A DNA stretch of 64,000 nucleotides, from positions 98,751 to 162,750 of the forward strand of contig NZ_JAAAPN010000011.1 in assembly GCF_009909205.1 (NCBI RefSeq), in the 5' to 3' direction. Position numbers and translations under genes: made by a program. The notes beneath the pieces are model-generated. The model saw only the letters and a list, made by a program, of their open reading frames with translations. It did no database searches and was not told the DNA's origin. Numbering within the stretch: position 1 is the first letter of the stretch; every line of letters begins with the position of its first letter. This document shows, piece after piece, positions 7,337-16,684 of this stretch. Source of the DNA: Aquabacterium fontiphilum. GTDB taxonomy: Bacteria > Pseudomonadota > Gammaproteobacteria > Burkholderiales > Burkholderiaceae_C.

Positions 7337-8392
7337 CTACTCCCAGACTTCTTCCGAGCGCGTCGCGCAGTCGGGGTCGCCTGCGTGTACATGGCATCGG
7401 ATGCGCTTGAGCACCTTCAGCCCCCGCTGGTCGTACAAGCCCTGGCGCGCCAGATCAATGCGCGCATCGCGCAGCAACTGTGTGTAGCGCACCGCCTCGG
7501 CCGCGTCGATGTCGACCCAGGTCTGCGGCGGTACCGACGCGTCGGCGCGATGGATGAGCTGGCGCGCACGGTCGAACTGCGTCACCCAGTAGGCGCGCGA
7601 TTGGTGGCCAAAATCGGGGGGAAATCGACTGCGGTTGAGCACCAGCTGGTAGGACACGATCATCAGCGGAAAGCGCACGATGCCACCCTTGGTGCCAAGC
7701 CCACGCTCGAGCTCCAGCGGCTTGTAGGCCATCGTGGGCGCCGCCATCATGTCCACCGCACCGCGGTTGAACAAGTGGTGGAAGGTGCCAATGTCGGCTG
7801 CCACCGGCCGGCCGCCGATGCGCTGGATCATCGCGGCCTGCGCAGGGTCGTAATCGAATGCCGCAATCCGTTTGCTGGCCAGCGACTCGACTGTGTTGAG
7901 CCGACGGTCATTGACGAACGGGTAAGCCGCTCCCACCGGAATGATGCCGGCCACCTCGTGCTGGCCGCTCACCATCAGGCGCGTGACAGCGGGCGAGGGC
8001 GCCGCGTAGGTCTGCACCAGTTTGCGGAACACCTCGTAGGTGGCCGGCACATCGACCTTGCCATTGCGCACCACCGTGGTGGCTCCCAGCGAATCGATCG
8101 AAGCCGCCGCAGCGTTGAACGCCCGCGTGCGGAAAGCCGTGGCCATCACCGCATCGCATCGCCCCTGCTGATAGGCCGTCACGGCAGCCGCTTCGTCGTT
8201 GAAGGCCCGCAACTGCAGCTCGACGCCGTGGCGCTGCATGGCCAGCGCGTAGTCGCGCACCATGCCGAAGAGGTCACCCGAGGCCCCCAGAAAATCGAAC
8301 GCACAGAACACCGGCGTGGGTGATGGACTGGCCTGGCTGGCCAAGGGCACCAGGCCCATCGCAGCAACCAGCAAATGGCGGAACCCGCGCAT
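7337..8392 (-). CDS. Putative periplasmic solute-binding protein (DUF6091-like), copy 1
   Basis: 351 aa with a Sec signal (LLVAAMGLVPLASQASPS). The mature part has a two-lobe binding-protein look: FCAFDFLGASGDLF, then CDAVMATAFRTRAFN and MMAAPTMAYKPLELERG. It is clearly paralogous to the protein at 38712-39749: the same CDAVMAT, YKPLEL, DQRGLK/DKRGLK and RCxV-C motifs occur in the same order. No permease gene adjoins it. Its stop faces the carrier-protein gene with only 1 bp between them. The ligand is unknown; I know the family only as putative solute-binding proteins. Confidence 0.75.
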   Translation of the reverse strand: MRGFRHLLVAAMGLVPLASQASPSPTPVFCAFDFLGASGDLFGMVRDYALAMQRHGVELQLRAFNDEAAAVTAYQQGRCDAVMATAFRTRAFNAAAASIDSLGATTVVRNGKVDVPATYEVFRKLVQTYAAPSPAVTRLMVSGQHEVAGIIPVGAAYPFVNDRRLNTVESLASKRIAAFDYDPAQAAMIQRIGGRPVAADIGTFHHLFNRGAVDMMAAPTMAYKPLELERGLGTKGGIVRFPLMIVSYQLVLNRSRFPPDFGHQSRAYWVTQFDRARQLIHRADASVPPQTWVDIDAAEAVRYTQLLRDARIDLARQGLYDQRGLKVLKRIRCHVHAGDPDCATRSEEVWE

Positions 8393-8408
8393 GGCGGCCC
8401 TCCCGTGA

Positions 8409-9566
8409 TCAGAGCCGGGTCAGCCGCTCCAGCGCCTGCTCCAGCGTGGTGGCCGACTTGGCGAAGCAGAATCGGATGACACGGTGGTCATCCCCGTTGG
8501 GGTACAACGCAGACACCGGGATCGCCGCCACACCGTGCTCACGAATGAGCCGCTCGACAAAGGCCCGGTCGCCTTCGTCGCTGATGGCTGCGTACTTCAC
8601 GCACTGAAAATAGGTGCCCTGACACGGCAGCAACTCGAACCGTGAACTGGCCAGGGCCTGCCGGAAAATGTCGCGCTTGCCCTGATACAGCGCGCGCAGC
8701 TGCTCGTACCAGCCGGGACGGGCCATGAATGTCGCCAGCGCCACCTGAGAGGGCGTGTGCACCGTGAACACATTGAACTGGTGCACCTTGCGGAACTCGG
8801 CCATCAGCTCGCGCGGTGCGAGCGCGTAGCCGATCTTCCAGCCGGTGATGTGATAGGTCTTGCCAAAGCTGGAGACCACCACGGCGCGCTCGGCCAGCGC
8901 CGGATGGCGCATGACGCTTTCATGGCGCCCGCCATCGAACACCATGTGCTCGTAGACCTCGTCGCTGAGCACGATGATGTCCGTGTCGCGCACCAGCTCG
9001 GCCAGGGCGGTCATGTCATCCGGCGTCCACACTGCCCCGCTGGGGTTGTGAGGGGTGTTGATGATGACCATGCGCGTGCGCGGTGTGATCAGCGCGCGCA
9101 CCGCCTCCCAGTCTGGCCGGTAGGCCGGCGGCGCCAGATCGGCATACACCATGCGCCCGCCCTGCAGCGCGACTGACGGCGCGTAGCTGTCGTAGACCGG
9201 CGTGAAGGCAATGACCTCGTCGCCCGGCCGCACCAGCGCAGCAATGGCCGTAAACAGCGCCTGGGTGGCACCGGCTGTCACGGTGATCTCGTCGGCCGCG
9301 TCATAGCTCGCGCCATACAGCGCCTGCACCTTGGCGGCGATCGCTTCGCGCAACACGGGCACCCCGCCCATGGGCGCGTACTGATTGTGGCCGCCACGCG
9401 CCGCTTGCGCGAGCAGGTCGATCAGTTCGCCCGGCGCATCGAAATCCGGGAAGCCCTGCGACAGGTTGATCGCCCCATGCTGCTGCGCCAGCGCCGACAT
9501 CACCGTGAAGATGGTGGTGCCGACCTCAGGCAGGCGGGATGGCAAAGGGCGGGGGTACGAAGGCAT
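8409..9566 (-). CDS. PLP-dependent class I/II aminotransferase (methionine/kynurenine aminotransferase type)
   Basis: 385 aa, cytoplasmic, fold type I. Seen are INLSQGFPDFDAP at the N-terminus, TAGATQALFTAI, NTPHNPSGAVW, the DEVYEHMVFDG stretch and the lysine motif SFGKTYHITGWKIGY, whose Lys carries PLP. The C-terminal arginine motif is RVIRFCFAKS. The pattern is that of YbdL/KAT-type enzymes, which transaminate methionine, glutamine or kynurenine with 2-oxo acids. The ATG at 9566 (MPSYPRPLPSR) was taken because homologues begin there and the long upstream extension is low-complexity. It stands as a single gene. Confidence 0.88.
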   Translation of the reverse strand: MPSYPRPLPSRLPEVGTTIFTVMSALAQQHGAINLSQGFPDFDAPGELIDLLAQAARGGHNQYAPMGGVPVLREAIAAKVQALYGASYDAADEITVTAGATQALFTAIAALVRPGDEVIAFTPVYDSYAPSVALQGGRMVYADLAPPAYRPDWEAVRALITPRTRMVIINTPHNPSGAVWTPDDMTALAELVRDTDIIVLSDEVYEHMVFDGGRHESVMRHPALAERAVVVSSFGKTYHITGWKIGYALAPRELMAEFRKVHQFNVFTVHTPSQVALATFMARPGWYEQLRALYQGKRDIFRQALASSRFELLPCQGTYFQCVKYAAISDEGDRAFVERLIREHGVAAIPVSALYPNGDDHRVIRFCFAKSATTLEQALERLTRL

Positions 9567-9679
9567 GGGTCGCAAGCATAGCGGCTGGGCTGGCGCCATT
9601 TCTGTCAGCAAACGCAACAGGCCGCACGGGCGCGCCGTTTGCTGGTGCGCGGGACCTTCTTGCCAGAAAAGGAGCCGCC

Positions 9680-10153
9680 ATGTCGAGCCACCACGACCGC
9701 ATCCGCCAGCACACCGCGCAAGACGTGCTTCGGCGCCTGGATGCCGACACCGAGAGCCATCTGCGCGCGTTGGCCGACGCGCCGCCGGAACAGTCCGCAC
9801 GCAGGCTGGGCGAGCTGGCCCACGAGTGGGACACCGACCGCGTGCTGGAAACCGAGGCCGCCACCATGGGCCTGGTCGGCTTGGCCCTTGGGTTGGCGCT
9901 GGATCGCCGTCTGCTGGCCGTTCCAGCCCTGGTCGCTGCGGCCATGCTGACGCACGCGCTCACGGGCCGCTACCCGTTGATGCCGCTGTTTCGCCGGCTG
10001 GGTGTGCGTACGGCGTCTGAAGTTGCCCGCGAGCGCCACGCCGTCAAGGCGCTTCGGGGCGATTTTGACCAGATGGGACAGGCCTCGGCGGACGCCGAGC
10101 GCGCTGGCACCGCCGAGATGCCCAACCCCCTGCGCCACGCAGACCTGCACTGA
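9680..10153 (+). CDS. Small membrane protein, DUF2892-like, copy A
   Basis: 157 aa. A polar N-terminal half of about 70 residues is followed by two hydrophobic segments (MGLVGLALGLAL and LLAVPALVAAAMLTHAL), then GRYPLMPLFRRLGVRTASEVARERHAVKALRGDF. The RG-CP-LG layout recalls DUF2892/YgaP-type membrane domains. Start 9680 follows AAAAGGAG. It is a tandem paralogue of the next gene (12 bp away), sharing the EWDxxRVL, RRLGVRTA and ALRGDFD stretches. Function unknown. Confidence 0.75.
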   Translation: MSSHHDRIRQHTAQDVLRRLDADTESHLRALADAPPEQSARRLGELAHEWDTDRVLETEAATMGLVGLALGLALDRRLLAVPALVAAAMLTHALTGRYPLMPLFRRLGVRTASEVARERHAVKALRGDFDQMGQASADAERAGTAEMPNPLRHADLH

Positions 10154-10165
10154 TGGAGGCCCGCC

Positions 10166-10645
10166 ATGCTGAACAGCCGACACCTTCCCCCGACCATCAC
10201 CCGCGTCGCCCGGCACACCTCGATCGACGTCAATGCCCAGATCCGTGCGCGAACCGATGCCGCGGTGGCCCAGATGGAGCGCGCCTCGCCGGCAGAACTT
10301 ACCCAGCGCATCGCCCTGCTCGACCGGGAGTGGGACATCGAACGCGTGCTGCAAGCGAACGCCGCCACGCTCGCGCTGACCGGCGTGCTGCTGGGCCGGC
10401 GCGTCCACCCGCGCTTTCTGCTGTTGTCAGCCGGCGTCTTCGGCTTCCTGCTGCAGCACGCATTGCAGGGCTGGTGCCCCCCGTTGCCGGTGCTGCGGCG
10501 GCTGGGCGTGCGCACGGCCGCCGAGATTGAGCGCGAGCGGTACGCACTCAAGGCCCTGCGCGGCGACTTCGATGAGCTGCCGACGCCCGATCAGGCCGAT
10601 GGTGGCACACGCGTGCGGGCGGCGCTTCGGGCAGTGGACGCCTGA
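10166..10645 (+). CDS. Small membrane protein, DUF2892-like, copy B
   Basis: 159 aa, the second of a tandem pair. It keeps REWDIERVL, two short membrane segments (LALTGVLLGRRV and FLLLSAGVFGFLLQHAL), GWCPPLPVLRRLGVRTA and ALRGDFDELP. The Trp-Cys-Pro in this copy is closer to the DUF2892 consensus than copy A. A GGAGG lies a few bases before the ATG. The pair is probably one transcript. Function unknown. Confidence 0.75.
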   Translation: MLNSRHLPPTITRVARHTSIDVNAQIRARTDAAVAQMERASPAELTQRIALLDREWDIERVLQANAATLALTGVLLGRRVHPRFLLLSAGVFGFLLQHALQGWCPPLPVLRRLGVRTAAEIERERYALKALRGDFDELPTPDQADGGTRVRAALRAVDA

Positions 10646-10662
10646 GCGCTGGGCGGTACACG

Positions 10663-11082
10663 TCAAGTCACGTCCTGACCCCGCAGCCGGCCCCGATTCG
10701 CCTTGACGCCAGCCCGGGCCTGCTTGCCGCTCAAGCGGCGCTGCTGCGAGGCCAGCGTGGGCCGCGTCGGTCGGCGCAAGGGGTGCTCGTGCGCGGCCTC
10801 GGCAATGAGCTCATGCAAACGCGCTACCGCTTCGACCTTGTTCTGGTCGCGGCTGCGCGATGACTGCGCCTTGATCACCACCACACCGTCTTTGGTGATG
10901 CGCTGGTCGTGGCTGGCCAGCAAGCGAGCCTTGATGCGCTCGGGCAGGGAGGAGCCTGCAATGTCGAAGCGCAGGTGCACCGCGCTGGAGACCTTGTTGA
11001 CATGCTGCCCGCCCGGCCCCTGCGCGCGCACGGCCGTAAACGAGATCTCGCGTGGGTGGACAGTCCAGGACATGCCGGTCAT
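10663..11082 (-). CDS. arfB: Alternative ribosome-rescue factor ArfB (peptidyl-tRNA hydrolase)
   Basis: 139 aa, the normal ArfB/YaeJ length. It carries the release-factor GGQ motif in AVRAQGPGGQHVNKVSSAVHLR, the FDI and IKAQ motifs of domain 3, and the basic C-terminal tail (RPTRPTLASQQRRLSGKQ) that enters the mRNA channel of stalled ribosomes. It hydrolyses peptidyl-tRNA on non-stop complexes. Either ATG 11082 or ATG 11073 could be the start; neither has a clear ribosome site. Confidence 0.93.
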   Translation of the reverse strand: MTGMSWTVHPREISFTAVRAQGPGGQHVNKVSSAVHLRFDIAGSSLPERIKARLLASHDQRITKDGVVVIKAQSSRSRDQNKVEAVARLHELIAEAAHEHPLRRPTRPTLASQQRRLSGKQARAGVKANRGRLRGQDVT

Positions 11083-11127
11083 TTCACCAGATTTCGTGCG
11101 GTATGACGGGCGTGGCATGCTTTCGGA

Positions 11128-12468
11128 ATGAACGCCCACTTCAACACGCGCCCCCTTGCCCATCGCACCGGGCTGGCCGTGGTGCTGGCCGCCGCGCTGG
11201 CTGGCTGTGCCACCTCGCCCCAGCCACCCGAACCCGCGTCGCCCAAGACCACGGCACCTCACGCGCAACCCCATGCTCAAGCGTCCGCCGAGCCTGCGGC
11301 CCCGCCAGCTGCCGTCGTGCCACACGCGGCGGCACCATCCGACGAGGCCGCCCGCTTCGCCGCCTGGCTGGCAGCCTTCCGCGCCGAGGCCCGCGCGGCC
11401 GGCATCCGCGAAGCCACGCTGCAAGCCGCGCTGGACCCGGCCCAGCTGCGCCCGCGCACCATCGAGCTCGACCGCAACCAGGCCGAGTTCACGCGCGCCA
11501 TCTGGGATTACCTCGACACTGCCGTCTCGCCCACGCGGGTGGCCAACGGCCAGGCGCGGCTGGCCCAGGTGCAGCGCGAGGCCGATGCCGCGAGCGCACG
11601 CTATGGGGTGCCGGTGGCCGTGCTGATGGCCGTGTGGGGCATGGAGAGCAACTACGGCAGCAACTACGGCGATGTGCCCGTGGTGGATGCCCTGGCCACG
11701 CTGGCCTTCGAAGGCCGGCGCGAAGCCTGGGCACGCCAGGAGTTGCTGACCGCCCTGCGCATCATCGACCAGGGCCACATCGACCGAGCCCACATGATCG
11801 GCTCGTGGGCGGGCGCCATGGGCCAGACGCAGTTCATGCCGTCGTCTTTCATGGCCCACGCCGTGGACGCCGATGGCGACGGTCGCCGCGACATCTGGCG
11901 CAGCATGGCCGACGTGCTGGCCTCCACCGCCAACTACTTGCACAAGGCCGGCTGGCGGTCGGGCGAGCCCTGTGCGCACGAAGTCGTGCTGCCGCCCGGC
12001 TTCGACCCGGAGCGGGCTGACCCGGCCGTCCGGCAAGCCACATCGCAATGGGCGCAAGAAGGCGTCCGCAGCGTCACTGGCGACAGGCTTCCCGACATGG
12101 CCGACGCCGCCATCCTGCAGCCTGCCGGCGTGCATGGACCCGCATTCCTCGCAGGCGCCAACTTTCGCGCCGTGCTGCGCTACAACAACGCCACCAGCTA
12201 CGCTTTGGGCGTGTGCCATCTGGCGCACCGCATCGCAGGCGGTGGGCCCATCTCGGCCCCATGGCCCCGCGACCAGCGGCCGCTGAGCCGCAGCGAGGTG
12301 CAGGCCCTGCAGACCGCGCTGGCGCGGCGCGGCCTCAACCCGGGTGCCGCCGATGGCGTGATGGGCCCGGCCACACGCTCGGCCGTGCGCGCATTTCAGC
12401 GCAGCGTGGGCCTGCCGGCGGACGGCTTCGCCACCGCGACCTTGCTGGAGCGGGCCATGACGCCGTGA
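11128..12468 (+). CDS. Lytic murein transglycosylase, MltB type, with C-terminal peptidoglycan-binding domain
   Basis: 446 aa lipoprotein: the signal ends in LAGC with Cys27. A Pro/Ala-rich linker reaches about residue 75. The MltB catalytic domain (about 75-370) has the catalytic Glu173 in VWGMESNYGSNYG, plus GSWAGAMGQTQFMPSSF and YNNATSYALGV. A PGBD1 domain (about 385-440, LQTALARRGLNPGAADGVMG) binds peptidoglycan. It cleaves the MurNAc-GlcNAc bond to 1,6-anhydro ends at the inner face of the outer membrane. It converges with the M48 peptidase gene; a small CCCGC/GCGGG hairpin lies between them. Confidence 0.92.
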   Translation: MNAHFNTRPLAHRTGLAVVLAAALAGCATSPQPPEPASPKTTAPHAQPHAQASAEPAAPPAAVVPHAAAPSDEAARFAAWLAAFRAEARAAGIREATLQAALDPAQLRPRTIELDRNQAEFTRAIWDYLDTAVSPTRVANGQARLAQVQREADAASARYGVPVAVLMAVWGMESNYGSNYGDVPVVDALATLAFEGRREAWARQELLTALRIIDQGHIDRAHMIGSWAGAMGQTQFMPSSFMAHAVDADGDGRRDIWRSMADVLASTANYLHKAGWRSGEPCAHEVVLPPGFDPERADPAVRQATSQWAQEGVRSVTGDRLPDMADAAILQPAGVHGPAFLAGANFRAVLRYNNATSYALGVCHLAHRIAGGGPISAPWPRDQRPLSRSEVQALQTALARRGLNPGAADGVMGPATRSAVRAFQRSVGLPADGFATATLLERAMTP

Positions 12469-12502
12469 GGCATGGAGATGGCGGCACCCGCGGAAGCGGG
12501 GC

Positions 12503-14401
12503 TCACACCTCGACGTTCTGCAAACGCTTGAGCGACTTGGCAATCGGCTTGTTGCTGCCGGTCAGCGAACACACGAACAGGGGGAGGGGCCAGGGCTGCT
12601 CAGCGAGTCGCTGCAGGATGGCGCTCTGCTGGCCCCGCCGCTGCGCCCACCAGGTGAGCGTCACACCCAGGACATACGTTTGCGCCGTGGGGTCGGCCGG
12701 GATCACGCGACGCGCCAGATAAAGCCGGCGAACGCCCTTGCGGTCCAGCTTCTGAAGCAGCGCACGCAACTGCGCTGCCGTCTCGCTGTCGAGCTGCGGC
12801 GCCTCCAGCGGATGCGTCGGGTCCAGCCTGTTGAGCTGGGCAGCACGCTCCTCCTCAAAGGCATGGCGTGCCTGCCAACGCTGCGCGTAAGTCTGCGCGC
12901 GCGCCTCGTCCCCGTGTGCCGACAGGTAGGCGTGCGCCCGCTCACAGCAGGGCTTCGTCGACTCGGCATCCAGGGCCATGACGCGCTCCAGCAGCGCCAA
13001 CCCGACCTCGTCTCCGCGGTCCAGACGCAAGCAAGCCTCCAGGTACAAGGCGGCCGGCCGGTCCGGGTGCGCCGCATTGAGGTCGACCACGGATGTCAGG
13101 CTGTCGACATCGGGCTCGAGCTGCACCTGCAACCGCAGAAGCTCGTACTGGTCGTCCCACCCGAGTGGGTCGGTTTCCGCCATCTGTCGCAGCTGCGCAA
13201 GACGGGCGCGGTTCGCCTGGATCTCGCGATGGCGCTGTGCCCACGGCTCGGCGACGCGCTCCGCCCATTCACCCTGAAAGCGCGCGCGCATGGCCGGCAA
13301 CAGGCTGCCTAGCCAGCGCACCGCTGCGGATTCGCCCACCCGAGCGGGCGGCATGGCCGCCATGTCGTCCCCCGACAAGGCCAGGGCCGCCAGGCGCGCT
13401 CGCAGCGTAGGATGGGTGTCCAGCGCCTGTGGCGGACGGTCCAGAGCCTCATCGAGCCACCGTCGGCCATCGGCTTCCGTCACGGTGTCCGCCGCTGCGG
13501 CCCAGCCCATGGCCAAGTCCTGCGGAGGGGCGGGCAGCTGCGCGATCCGGTCGAACGTCTGCCCGATGAACTGCTGATAGTGTGGGCCTGCCAGGTTCAC
13601 GCGCTTGAGTGCATGCGACACGACAGCCGGCCCGACGAGCTCCGCCGATGCCCGGTCTGCCTGGTACTCCTGAGCGCGGGCCAGCACAAAAGTGTAGGCA
13701 TTGAAGTAGGGTGCATACCATTGCACCAGGCGACGCAGCACCTTGCCGACCCACCCTTCCCACTGGTCGGCATAGGCGGCGATCGTGGCCCATGTAAGTC
13801 GCAGCCGATAAATGAACGCGCCAAAACGCCCGTGTGACCCCGCCAGATGGCCGTACTCGTGAGCCACCACGGCCAGCGCTTCCTCTGGGCTCATGCTCTC
13901 CAGCAAGGGCAGGCCCAGCAGCAGGTAGTTGCGCGGCAGCCCGAAAAGCCCCAGCAGCGGGCGCTGCACCACCGCTGCATTGACATCGTCCACCAGCAGC
14001 ACATGGTGGAAGCGCGGCCCCCGCATGCGGCGCCGCATGTCGTCCATCGCTGCAAACAACTCCGGCGCCTGCTGCCGTGTCAGCTCTACGCCTTGCGGTG
14101 CAGGAAGCCTCACCAGCAGTGCGCGGAATGACGACTTGATCAGATACCAGAGCGGGACAGCCAGCAGCACCAGCGCCTTGCCGAACTTGGCCAGCAGCAA
14201 CACCGCAGCGCCGCCCTTGACCATCACAAGCAGCAGCCCCACGACCAAGAAGATGCCCAGGCCAGCCAGGCCCATGACCAGCAACAGTACCCCGAATCCC
14301 AGCAGCGCCAGCATCGCCACCTTGAATTGGTAAGCCGCTTGAGACCGGGCACTCTCGCGCTCAAGGCGCGCGACCATCAGTTGGAACCGCTCTTCGTTCA
14401 T
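12503..14401 (-). CDS. M48-family membrane zinc peptidase with long C-terminal extension
   Basis: 632 aa. Hydrophobic segments at about 28-60 and 63-95 anchor it in the inner membrane. The zinc motif HEYGH is at 181-185 (VVAHEYGHLAG) and the third ligand is probably the Glu of AQEYQADRASAELVG, near 240, as in HtpX/STE24-type peptidases. The C-terminal half, with repeated helical stretches such as AALYLEACLRLDRGDE, looks TPR-like and is much longer than in HtpX (about 290 aa). GGGAGGGAAAAG before ATG 14401 sets the start. Substrates are probably membrane or envelope proteins; unknown. Confidence 0.85.
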   Translation of the reverse strand: MNEERFQLMVARLERESARSQAAYQFKVAMLALLGFGVLLLVMGLAGLGIFLVVGLLLVMVKGGAAVLLLAKFGKALVLLAVPLWYLIKSSFRALLVRLPAPQGVELTRQQAPELFAAMDDMRRRMRGPRFHHVLLVDDVNAAVVQRPLLGLFGLPRNYLLLGLPLLESMSPEEALAVVAHEYGHLAGSHGRFGAFIYRLRLTWATIAAYADQWEGWVGKVLRRLVQWYAPYFNAYTFVLARAQEYQADRASAELVGPAVVSHALKRVNLAGPHYQQFIGQTFDRIAQLPAPPQDLAMGWAAAADTVTEADGRRWLDEALDRPPQALDTHPTLRARLAALALSGDDMAAMPPARVGESAAVRWLGSLLPAMRARFQGEWAERVAEPWAQRHREIQANRARLAQLRQMAETDPLGWDDQYELLRLQVQLEPDVDSLTSVVDLNAAHPDRPAALYLEACLRLDRGDEVGLALLERVMALDAESTKPCCERAHAYLSAHGDEARAQTYAQRWQARHAFEEERAAQLNRLDPTHPLEAPQLDSETAAQLRALLQKLDRKGVRRLYLARRVIPADPTAQTYVLGVTLTWWAQRRGQQSAILQRLAEQPWPLPLFVCSLTGSNKPIAKSLKRLQNVEV

Positions 14402-14594
14402 CTTTTCCCTCCCGACTCTGTTTTGCACCCAGTTTAGCCGGCTTGGCACGTACCTTGCGTCAACGACTCCGACGGAGTAGAAGCGTTCAGCGTGGTGCAT
14501 CTGACGGTTGCCGCCAGCCCACGCGGGGAATTGCTCCATGCGGTGGCTGCGCCCTGGCGTGGCCGGATCGTGTGTTGACATCAGCGAGCCCCTC

Positions 14595-15692
14595 ATGAAC
14601 CTTGCGTACCCTGGCCGCTCGGACGGCCACCTGTTCTCTCTGCCCCCCCTGCGCCTCGTCTCCCGCTCCGTCGTCGGCCGCTTGCGCCATGCCGTGGCGC
14701 GCATCGGCCTGGCGGGCACCCATGCCGTCGCATCGGCCGTCGTTGCCGGGCTGTGTACCGCGCCAGCCGCCGTCCATGCCCAGCCTCTAGAGAAGCTGAC
14801 CTTTCTGACAAGCTGGTACGCTCAGGCCGAGCACGGCGGCTTCTACCAGGCGCTGGCCACAGGGCTGTACAAGCAGGCCGGGCTGGACGTGACCATCAAG
14901 ATGGGCGGCCCCCAGGTCAACGGCATGCAGCTGCTGGCCGCGGGCGCGGCTGATCTGATCATCGGGTATGACTTCCAAGTGCTCTCAGGCATTGAGCGCG
15001 GCGTGCCGGCTGTCACCGTGGCCGCCAGCTTCCAGAAGGATCTGCAGGGCATGCTGACGCATGCCGATGTGAAGTCGCTGGCCGATGTGAAGAACAAGAC
15101 CATCCTGGTGGCCAACAACAACCGCACCAGCTGGTGGCCCTGGCTCAAGGCCAAGTACGACCTGAGCGAGTCGCAGGCACGCCCGTACACCTTCAACCTG
15201 CAGCCCTTTTTCGCTGACACCAATGTGGTGCAGCAGGCCTACCCCTCGTCGGAGCCCTTCCAGGCCCAGCAGCGCGGTGTGCCCACGCGCTTCTTCCTGT
15301 TTGCCGATGACGGCTACCCGCCTTACGGCACCTCCATCGTCACCACCCAGGCATTGCTCAAGGCCAAGCCCGATGTGGTCAAGCGCTTTGTGGAGGCGTC
15401 GATGAAGGGCTGGGTCAGCTACCTCAAGGACCCGGCACCGGCCAACGCGCTGATCAAGAAAGACAACCCCAACATGACCGACGCGCAGATCGCCTTTGGC
15501 ATCAGCCAGCTCAAGGCGCTGAAGGTGCTCGACAGCGGTGACGCGGCCACGCAGGGCGTGGGCACCATGACCGAGGCGCGCTGGAAGGCGACCCGCGATT
15601 ACATGGTCAAGGAAGGGCTGCTCAAGGCGGACACCCCCTGGCAGCAGGCCTTCACACTGGACATCGTGCGCCAGATGCGGGTGATGCCCTGA
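14595..15692 (+). CDS. ABC transporter substrate-binding protein, NMT1/THI5-like
   Basis: 365 aa. The mature protein begins near residue 62 after the AVHAQ cleavage region. It has the NMT1/THI5 pattern: LTFLTSWYAQAEHGGFYQALATGLYKQAGLDV, then GGPQVNGMQLLAAGAADLIIGYD. Such proteins bind thiamine-pyrimidine precursors or similar small aromatics or sulfonates for ABC import. The stretch before the hydrophobic signal is unusually long (about 35 residues), so a later non-ATG start is possible. No permease or ATPase gene is adjacent, so it is an orphan or serves a transporter elsewhere. Confidence 0.82.
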   Translation: MNLAYPGRSDGHLFSLPPLRLVSRSVVGRLRHAVARIGLAGTHAVASAVVAGLCTAPAAVHAQPLEKLTFLTSWYAQAEHGGFYQALATGLYKQAGLDVTIKMGGPQVNGMQLLAAGAADLIIGYDFQVLSGIERGVPAVTVAASFQKDLQGMLTHADVKSLADVKNKTILVANNNRTSWWPWLKAKYDLSESQARPYTFNLQPFFADTNVVQQAYPSSEPFQAQQRGVPTRFFLFADDGYPPYGTSIVTTQALLKAKPDVVKRFVEASMKGWVSYLKDPAPANALIKKDNPNMTDAQIAFGISQLKALKVLDSGDAATQGVGTMTEARWKATRDYMVKEGLLKADTPWQQAFTLDIVRQMRVMP

Positions 15693-15768
15693 GGCACGGG
15701 GGCCGGCCCCTACAATCCGGCCCCTTGTCCTGCCATCGGGGCGCGCGCGTGGCGTGCCCGCCTGCGCC

Positions 15769-16632
15769 ATGTCCATCATCGTCAGCGAAGAACTCAAGGC
15801 CTACATCGACCCGCTCACGCCGGAAGAACACGACGCGCTGGAGCGCAGCCTGCTGGCTGAAGGCTGCCGCGACGCGCTGGTGCTGTGGGGCGACCTGCTG
15901 ATCGACGGACACAACCGCTATGGCATCTGCCAGAAGCACGGCATCCCGTTCCAGACGGTGCAGCACCCCCACTTCAAGACGATGGACGACGTGCACCTGT
16001 GGATGATCGACCAGCATCTGGGGCGGCGCAGCGTGTCGGATTTCCAGCGCGGTGTGCTGGCGCTGCGCAAGCGCGAGATCCTGGCGCAGCGGCAGGCTCA
16101 GACGCAAACCCAGACGCACGGGCAGCCGACCGCGCCGCGTGCATCCGAAACCGCCAGCGACGGCCAGCCGCTGGCACCCACGCGGCCCGATGAGGTGGCA
16201 TCTGTCGCGACCTCATCACCGCTCAAGAGCCGCGCCGACATTGCACGTGCCGCGCGGCTGAGCGCCAACCAGGTGGTGCTGATCGAGAAGATCCAGACCC
16301 AGGCGGTGCCGGAGCTGGTCGCGGCCGTCAAACAAGGCACCATCAGCATCAACGCGGCTGCGGCCGTGGCCACCCTGCCGGCCGACGAGCAGAAGGCCGC
16401 CGCCATCGCCGGCAAGGACGAACTCAAGCAGCTCGCCAAGCGGGTGCGCGAAGTCAAGCGCAAGCCGTCGCCGGCTCAGGATACCGACGGGGCGACGGGC
16501 GAGACAGCAGCGCCGGAAGCCTCGGCGGCCGATGACCTGCTCACCCTGCGTGCGCAAGTGGCGGCGCTACGCGCGGAGAATGCAGCCTTGCGGGCCGAGC
16601 TGGCCGCGTTGAAGGCGCAAGCGGGCGTCTGA
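15769..16632 (+). CDS. ParB/Srx-fold protein, plasmid-replication/partition type
   Basis: 287 aa, cytoplasmic. The N-terminus (SEELKAYIDPLTPEEHDALERSLLAEG, then LLIDGHNRYGICQKHG) is a ParB-like nuclease/Srx fold. A Gln/Thr-rich linker follows. Then comes a helical DNA-binding-like part (SRADIARAARLSANQVVLIEKI and ISINAAAAVATLP, like the KorB/ParB helix-turn-helix area), and the end is a coiled coil (LRAQVAALRAENAALRAEL). No ParA, parS cluster or replication gene is near, so it is not an obvious partition locus. It could be an adopted plasmid-derived regulator. Confidence 0.75.
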   Translation: MSIIVSEELKAYIDPLTPEEHDALERSLLAEGCRDALVLWGDLLIDGHNRYGICQKHGIPFQTVQHPHFKTMDDVHLWMIDQHLGRRSVSDFQRGVLALRKREILAQRQAQTQTQTHGQPTAPRASETASDGQPLAPTRPDEVASVATSSPLKSRADIARAARLSANQVVLIEKIQTQAVPELVAAVKQGTISINAAAAVATLPADEQKAAAIAGKDELKQLAKRVREVKRKPSPAQDTDGATGETAAPEASAADDLLTLRAQVAALRAENAALRAELAALKAQAGV

Positions 16633-16684
16633 AGACGTCCGAGCAGAGCGGCCACAAGCGGCCGCACCATGAGGCGACGGCCGT

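Noticed and set aside
12487..12500. CCCGC/GCGGG hairpin between the convergent MltB-type and M48 genes as a terminator
   Set aside because: Only a 5-bp stem with no T-run on either side.
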